A DNA stretch of 18,172 bases. It comes from Thermoplasmata archaeon (GTDB lineage: Archaea > Thermoplasmatota > Thermoplasmata > RBG-16-68-12). The notes under the pieces were generated by a model. It was given only the letters and a program-made list of their open reading frames with translations, was not told the origin of the DNA and searched no databases. The stretch is from the NCBI GenBank assembly GCA_013329855.1, contig DUJI01000136.1:1-18172 (forward strand), in the 5' to 3' direction. Of this stretch, positions 14,792 to 18,172 are shown one piece after another (within the stretch, counting starts at the first letter, position 1; every line of letters begins with the position of its first letter). A program made the position numbers and the translations under genes.

Positions 14792-15730
14792 GTGCCGGAG
14801 ACCTGGCGGCTGGGGACCGGCGAGGAGCGGGTCCGCTCCGCCATCGTCGGGTGTGGCGGCGCCGGCTGCAACACGTTGCGGCACGTGGCCGCGGCCGCGG
14901 GCGTCGAGCGCATCGCGATGAACGATGCGCCGCATCCGTCCATGGCCGGGATCCCCCGCCGCGTGATCGTCGACGCCGGACCGCTCAAGGCCGTCGCGTC
15001 CCTGGAGGAGAAGGCCATCCCCACCCTGGCGACGAACGAGGAGAAGGAGCTCTCGAACGCCCTCGTGGGCCGGGACTTCGTCGTGGCCCTCGGCGGCCTC
15101 GGCGGCGAGTTCGGCGGCTGGGGCCTCTCCGTCGTCGGCCGGGTCGCCCGGATTCTGGGCGATGTCTCCCTCGCCCTCGCCACGGTCCCGTTCACCGCGG
15201 AGGGCATGCTGCGCCGGCATCTCGCGGAGGCCCAGATGGCGACGCTCCAGCGCCGCGCGGACGGAGTGGTTGCCTTCGGGAACGACGCGCTCCTGCGGTC
15301 CTACCCCACGCTGCCGCTAGCTCGCGCCTTCGGCGCCATGGGCGCGATCATGGCGAGGCCCGCGGCGGCGCTGCCCACGATCCTCTCGCGGACGGACCTC
15401 GTGCCCCTCAAGCGGTTCCTAGCGCGCACGAAGGACTGGCGGTTCGGGATGGGCGCGGGCACCGAGAAGCACCGCTGCTTCCTCGCGGTCGAGGAGGCCT
15501 ACGCGAGTCCCTGGTTTACGGGCCGGCACGAGGATGTGCGCCAGGCCGTCGTGCTCATCGCCCAGCCCCCGGGAGCCGCGTTCGAGGACGAGTTGCTCCG
15601 CGAGGTCCGCCTCCGTTCCCCGCAGGCCGACGTCGCCTGGGCCGTGCTCCCGGAGCCGGCCCCGGAGGACCGCGTCTCCGTCCAGGTCCTCGCGGGGCTG
15701 GACAGAGGCACCGCGACTCCCTCGTCCTGA
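14792..15730 (+). CDS. Divergent FtsZ/tubulin-superfamily protein
   Basis: 312 residues from GTG 14792; an in-frame TTG at 14726 precedes the promoter and is rejected. The N-terminal nucleotide-binding strand-loop IVGCGGAGCNTLRHV (18-32) is FtsZ-like, and NDAPHPSM and AFGNDALLRSYP (162-173) match FtsZ positions N-D and IPNDRLL. The tubulin signature GGGTGTG is replaced by GGLGGEFGG (101-109), and the T7 loop NxDxxD by RTDLVPL (190-196), keeping only the first aspartate. EKHRCFLAVEEAYASPWF continues the FtsZ pattern (AEEAL.SPL). It is therefore an FtsZ-superfamily paralogue that may bind nucleotide but probably hydrolyses it poorly. Non-canonical archaeal FtsZ-like families exist; this may belong with them. 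It is not the division FtsZ. Its role is unknown, and it stands alone. Confidence 0.8.
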   Translation: MPETWRLGTGEERVRSAIVGCGGAGCNTLRHVAAAAGVERIAMNDAPHPSMAGIPRRVIVDAGPLKAVASLEEKAIPTLATNEEKELSNALVGRDFVVALGGLGGEFGGWGLSVVGRVARILGDVSLALATVPFTAEGMLRRHLAEAQMATLQRRADGVVAFGNDALLRSYPTLPLARAFGAMGAIMARPAAALPTILSRTDLVPLKRFLARTKDWRFGMGAGTEKHRCFLAVEEAYASPWFTGRHEDVRQAVVLIAQPPGAAFEDELLREVRLRSPQADVAWAVLPEPAPEDRVSVQVLAGLDRGTATPSS

Positions 15731-15820
15731 GGTACGGATCGCGCCTTTCTGTGTCGCCCCCGTCGGGTGATGTCCCAAGCTTGGAGTAGGCTTGAGAACT
15801 CGGCCAAAGTGTCCTGTGGC

Positions 15821-15840
15821 GGGGGTTAGCAACAACTCCC
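15821..15840 (+). terminator. Possible hairpin downstream of the FtsZ-like gene
   Basis: GGGGGTT, a six-base loop (AGCAAC), then AACTCCC: a 7-bp stem with one G-T wobble, about 90 nt after the stop. No T-run follows, so a role in termination or mRNA 3' stability is only a guess. Confidence 0.2.
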
Positions 15841-15854
15841 AAACCCTTACTCGT

Positions 15855-15869
15855 CCAGACCTGGTCTGG
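15855..15869. repeat. Perfect 7+1+7 palindrome
   Basis: CCAGACC-T-GGTCTGG, an exact inverted repeat with a single central base, in the gene-free gap. The form suits a dimeric regulator site or a small hairpin; no flanking promoter was identified, so the role is open. Confidence 0.35.
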
Positions 15870-16176
15870 ATTCGGCAGCAGCCGATATCGCATTCTACCA
15901 TTTGTGCGGCGACCGGGATTGGGAATTGCTCGCTTTCGTGAATTGGGGGTCCAGTGATGCGATGTCGGTGCGACGCGATTCCCTGCACTGTCGCGTGATG
16001 GGCCCATCGTGAGTTGCGACGGATGCGACTCTGTCAATTTCCACGGGCCGGTCTTCTCAGGTGGCGTTCAGTTACTCCATGGCGGAGGGCCGTGGCGGGC
16101 AAACGGGTTCTGTCCCGAACCTGCATTAGGCTTGGACATGGGATCGGAGAATGCCAAGGCGCGCTCGGCCGTTCCA

Positions 16177-16635
16177 TCACGCGGCGGCCACAGGGGCGGT
16201 CCACCAATGTCCGGCGCCGTACGTGAGCAGGACCACCGCGCTGCCCAGGAGCACGGGCACGTAGGTGTACAGCAAGATGTTGTCGCTGAATACGTACATC
16301 CTGAACGCCGAAATTCCCACCTCGAGAACCCCGCTCCCCGCAACGAGGAGTATCACGCTTACCGCCGGCGTCCTGCGATTGGCTCGTCCAGGTCCACCAC
16401 GAAGGATGACACCTACGAAAGCAAGCACGGCCCCGATTGAAATGAGCGGGACAGGGAACCGGGGGTCAGGCCACGACGGGGAGCATGTAACCGGCGAGCC
16501 TGAGCAGATCAAGCTCGGCGAGGTCCAAAGCCAATCGATGGCCATGGAACCGCCAAACGCGACGAGCACGACCCCTAATATTGTCAGCGCGATGGGCCAT
16601 TTTCGGTCGACAACGGGAAGTGGCACAGGAATCAC
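16177..16635 (-). CDS. Small four-helix membrane protein, hypothetical
   Basis: 152 residues from GTG 16635. The start is supported by a GATAAGTT TATA-like box (16651-16660) that places the transcript start next to the GTG, i.e. leaderless. Hydrophobic spans lie near WPIALTILGVVLVAFGGSM, then PLISIGAVLAFVGVIL, then AVSVILLVAGSGVLEVGI and the C-terminal YTYVPVLLGSAVVLLTYG. Two cysteines in the first outer loop (ICSGSPVTCSPSWPDP) could form a disulfide. I recognise no family. Codons end in A or T more often than in the left part of the window, as for the adjacent peptidase, suggesting a shared, perhaps acquired origin. Confidence 0.6.
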   Translation of the reverse strand: MIPVPLPVVDRKWPIALTILGVVLVAFGGSMAIDWLWTSPSLICSGSPVTCSPSWPDPRFPVPLISIGAVLAFVGVILRGGPGRANRRTPAVSVILLVAGSGVLEVGISAFRMYVFSDNILLYTYVPVLLGSAVVLLTYGAGHWWTAPVAAA

Positions 16636-16922
16636 CTATCGGCCAATGCCAACTTATCTCCTCCAGGTTCTGGGCTCATAGGGCACAAGAAACCGGCCGC
16701 TGCGAACCAATGATCCGCAAAACCGATTTCTGGAGCTTGCATTGAGGATCGGTATCGAGGTGGCCGGCGTATCCTCTGCCATGCGCTGTCCGTCCTCGGC
16801 CATCGTGGTGACATGTCGTCTTTCATCTCGTCATTGGTCATCCCATCACCAAGCCGTCCGAGAACGAGCATGTGACCAACTCCTCGGGAAACAAGACGCT
16901 GAAGTGTTCGCGCCCGGGAACC
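16636..16922. other. Gap with no supported gene
   Basis: 287 nt between the G1 peptidase stop and the start of the small membrane protein. It holds the latter's TATA-like box (16651-16660). Short frames here have no coding character, and I see nothing else. Confidence 0.4.
16651..16660 (-). promoter_or_regulatory. TATA-like box of the small membrane protein gene
   Basis: Minus-strand GAGATAAGTT preceded by a purine-rich GGAG (BRE-like), about 20-25 nt before GTG 16635, consistent with leaderless initiation. Confidence 0.4.
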
Positions 16923-18116
16923 TCAACCAGGGGTCGTCCCCCATGTGACCGTCCAGCCTCCCGAGTTGGAGATCGGTCCATTCGTCAGGTAGCTCGGATT
17001 CGAGTAATCGGACGGTTGATGCGAATCGTCGCCGATTGTTCGCAAGAGACCCAATGCAAAGTCAGCGGAGAGGGGCGTCGTTCCAAAGGAGTTGTTCGGA
17101 ATCGTGAAGGAGCCGTAGTTTGGAAGCACACAGAGGTAGCCTTGTTGCACTCCGCAGTCGCTGCCGCTGGCGACCGCCGTGGGAGCTTCCACGACCCACT
17201 CGGAGGATTCGGTGTCCGAGGCGTAGTTGGCGATGCAGTTGCCCGGACAGCCTCCTTGGAGGGTCCAAGTGTCACCAGGGCCATAGTCCTGCATGTAGAA
17301 CGAGACGCCGCCACTCGTAGAGTACGAAACCTGAACATACACCCTGTCGCCCAACGCGATGTTGACCGTGTTGAACAGGCCATTCCAGATGTAGGCCGGC
17401 TGGCAGTTCGTCGTTGTGCACTCTTCGGTGAACGGATGAACCGCAACGCTTCCGCCGCTCGTGACAGTCATCAAGAAACCCGCCTGCCAGAGGTTGGTCC
17501 CGCATGGCGGTGGAAGACCGGGGGAACATCCGCCCAGACCTGCCCAGACGCTCACCTTGTCAATCCCAGAATTGGGAGCCTGCACATACGAAGCCGAGGT
17601 CGGCAGGATGAAGGTCGCGTAGGCGCTCCATGAAGTCGTGCCCGGAGGAGCACTCGCGATATCGGCGACGTAACCTCCCCAATTCCGAGGACCGTCATAC
17701 TGCAGGACCATGGCAATCGCCCCGCTGTTGCCTGCAGGATAGAACGTCGTAGACTGGCTCGCTTGGTTTGCAAAGGATCCTGCATCGGAGGCCCATTGGC
17801 GGAACGTGAAGCCGGTCGCTATGTAAGAGTAGCTGATGGAGTAGGACTGACCGCATCCCCAAGAGATTGAGGTCGACATGCCGTCCGCGTACGAAGTCCC
17901 CGCAAACACGATCGTGCCAGCAGTACCCCACACATGGAATAGAATCGTGGCAACGCGTGACCGGCAGACTGCACGTGCCGGGGTCGCGATTGTCGGGAGG
18001 AGCACCAGAGCTGACACGAGCAGGAGGCTCAGGACGCCAGCCCTCGTGAACTTCGACGGAAGTTGTCCACGAGAAACGGTCGGATTACAAGTGCGGCGCT
18101 GAATTCCCTCCATCAT
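16923..18116 (-). CDS. Secreted G1-family (glutamic) peptidase-like protein
   Basis: 397 residues from ATG 18116; TTG 18131 and ATG 18113 are alternatives. GGAGGGAG lies just before the ATG. A basic start and hydrophobic core (AGVLSLLLVSALVLLP) ending PARA form a signal peptide with likely cleavage near residue 49, so the protein is exported. The central part (about 145-330) has the beta-sandwich pattern of eqolisins: GIDKVSVWAGLGG, LWQAGFLMTV carrying the probable catalytic Gln (about 211), and TESSEWVVEAPTA carrying the probable catalytic Glu (about 306). G1 enzymes are acid endopeptidases, fitting an acidic habitat. Many cysteines (CSPGLPPPC, ECTTTNC, GGCPGNC) suggest disulfides. Codon use is less GC-rich than the repair genes, so recent acquisition is possible. 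There is no C-terminal anchor. Confidence 0.8.
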   Translation of the reverse strand: MMEGIQRRTCNPTVSRGQLPSKFTRAGVLSLLLVSALVLLPTIATPARAVCRSRVATILFHVWGTAGTIVFAGTSYADGMSTSISWGCGQSYSISYSYIATGFTFRQWASDAGSFANQASQSTTFYPAGNSGAIAMVLQYDGPRNWGGYVADIASAPPGTTSWSAYATFILPTSASYVQAPNSGIDKVSVWAGLGGCSPGLPPPCGTNLWQAGFLMTVTSGGSVAVHPFTEECTTTNCQPAYIWNGLFNTVNIALGDRVYVQVSYSTSGGVSFYMQDYGPGDTWTLQGGCPGNCIANYASDTESSEWVVEAPTAVASGSDCGVQQGYLCVLPNYGSFTIPNNSFGTTPLSADFALGLLRTIGDDSHQPSDYSNPSYLTNGPISNSGGWTVTWGTTPG

Positions 18117-18150
18117 CTCCCTCCGCGTCAAGTATCCACTGCCCTCGAAT

Positions 18151-18158
18151 GAATATTG
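18151..18158 (-). promoter_or_regulatory. TATA-like box of the G1 peptidase gene
   Basis: Minus-strand CAATATTC, about 38 nt before ATG 18116; predicted transcription start near 18129 leaves a short leader holding GGAGGGAG. Confidence 0.4.
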
Positions 18159-18172
18159 CGGGGGCTTTCATC

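Larger units (their letters stand above)
15731..16176. other. 446-nt gap without a convincing gene
   Basis: Between the FtsZ-like stop and the stop of the next minus-strand gene. The sequence reads as less GC-rich than the genes to the left, and short frames on both strands show no coding character. It contains a possible hairpin at 15821-15840 and a 15-nt palindrome at 15855-15869, described separately. No tRNA fold was found by eye. Confidence 0.5.

Noticed and set aside
16742..17633. Plus-strand frames antisense to the G1 peptidase
   Set aside because: The minus-strand frame has a signal peptide and catalytic motifs; the plus frames have neither domain nor start signals.
1..18172. CRISPR array, insertion sequence or prophage
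   Set aside because: No regularly spaced repeats, transposase, integrase or terminal repeats were seen.

Overview
The window is about 18 kb of GC-rich archaeal chromosome. Archaeal markers are the NurA nuclease and HerA translocase pair, archaeal-type Mre11 and Rad50, the rRNA methyltransferase Nep1, an HTH_45-type winged-helix protein, TATA-box promoters, and several starts placed so that the mRNA would be leaderless. The combination (high GC, HTH_45 protein, an FtsZ-like paralogue, a secreted acid-protease-like protein, and an HgcA-like corrinoid protein) best fits an uncultured Thermoplasmata-type euryarchaeote. That placement is inference; no rRNA or tRNA gene is visible.

Layout. Positions 1-573: 3' part of a LysE-type exporter. 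580-1374 (minus): a RecA/RadA-fold paralogue with lost Walker motifs. 1524/1610-3020 (plus): a multi-pass membrane protein, whose start may be broken by a frameshift, followed by a small winged-helix protein. 2983-4105 (minus): a multi-TM DUF4203-like protein ending in eleven prolines, then an SRPBCC protein. 4185-6766 (minus): nurA-herA, overlapping by 4 nt. 6985-9421 (plus): a tightly coupled three-gene cassette. 9462-13054 (minus): mre11-rad50, overlapping by 4 nt. 13132-13695 (minus): a membrane protein. 13713-14474 (plus): nep1, followed by a short coding remnant with an in-frame TAG. 14792-15730 (plus): a divergent FtsZ-superfamily protein. 15731-18172: a region that reads as less GC-rich, holding a small membrane protein and a secreted G1 (glutamic) peptidase-like protein.

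The most interesting system is the plus-strand cassette at 6985-9421: a TetR-family regulator, a class I SAM-dependent methyltransferase resembling the corrinoid-protein-associated CpaM type, and one polypeptide that fuses an HgcA-like corrinoid domain, a membrane domain and an HgcB-like ferredoxin domain. The genes overlap by 4 nt at both junctions. A perfect 10-bp palindrome lies just after the TATA box, as expected for a TetR autoregulatory operator. The fusion keeps the cap-helix cysteine (NVWCAA) of mercury-methylating HgcA, but the motif continues TGG instead of GKG, one ferredoxin cysteine is a serine, and the C-terminal cysteine pair of true HgcB is absent. It is therefore probably a different corrinoid methyl-transfer system rather than a mercury methylator.

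The cassette sits in the opposite orientation inside what would otherwise be a continuous mre11-rad50-nurA-herA double-strand-break end-resection block. Mre11-Rad50 and HerA-NurA act together on DNA ends. Here Rad50 lacks any cysteine in its coiled coil, so the usual CxxC zinc hook is missing.
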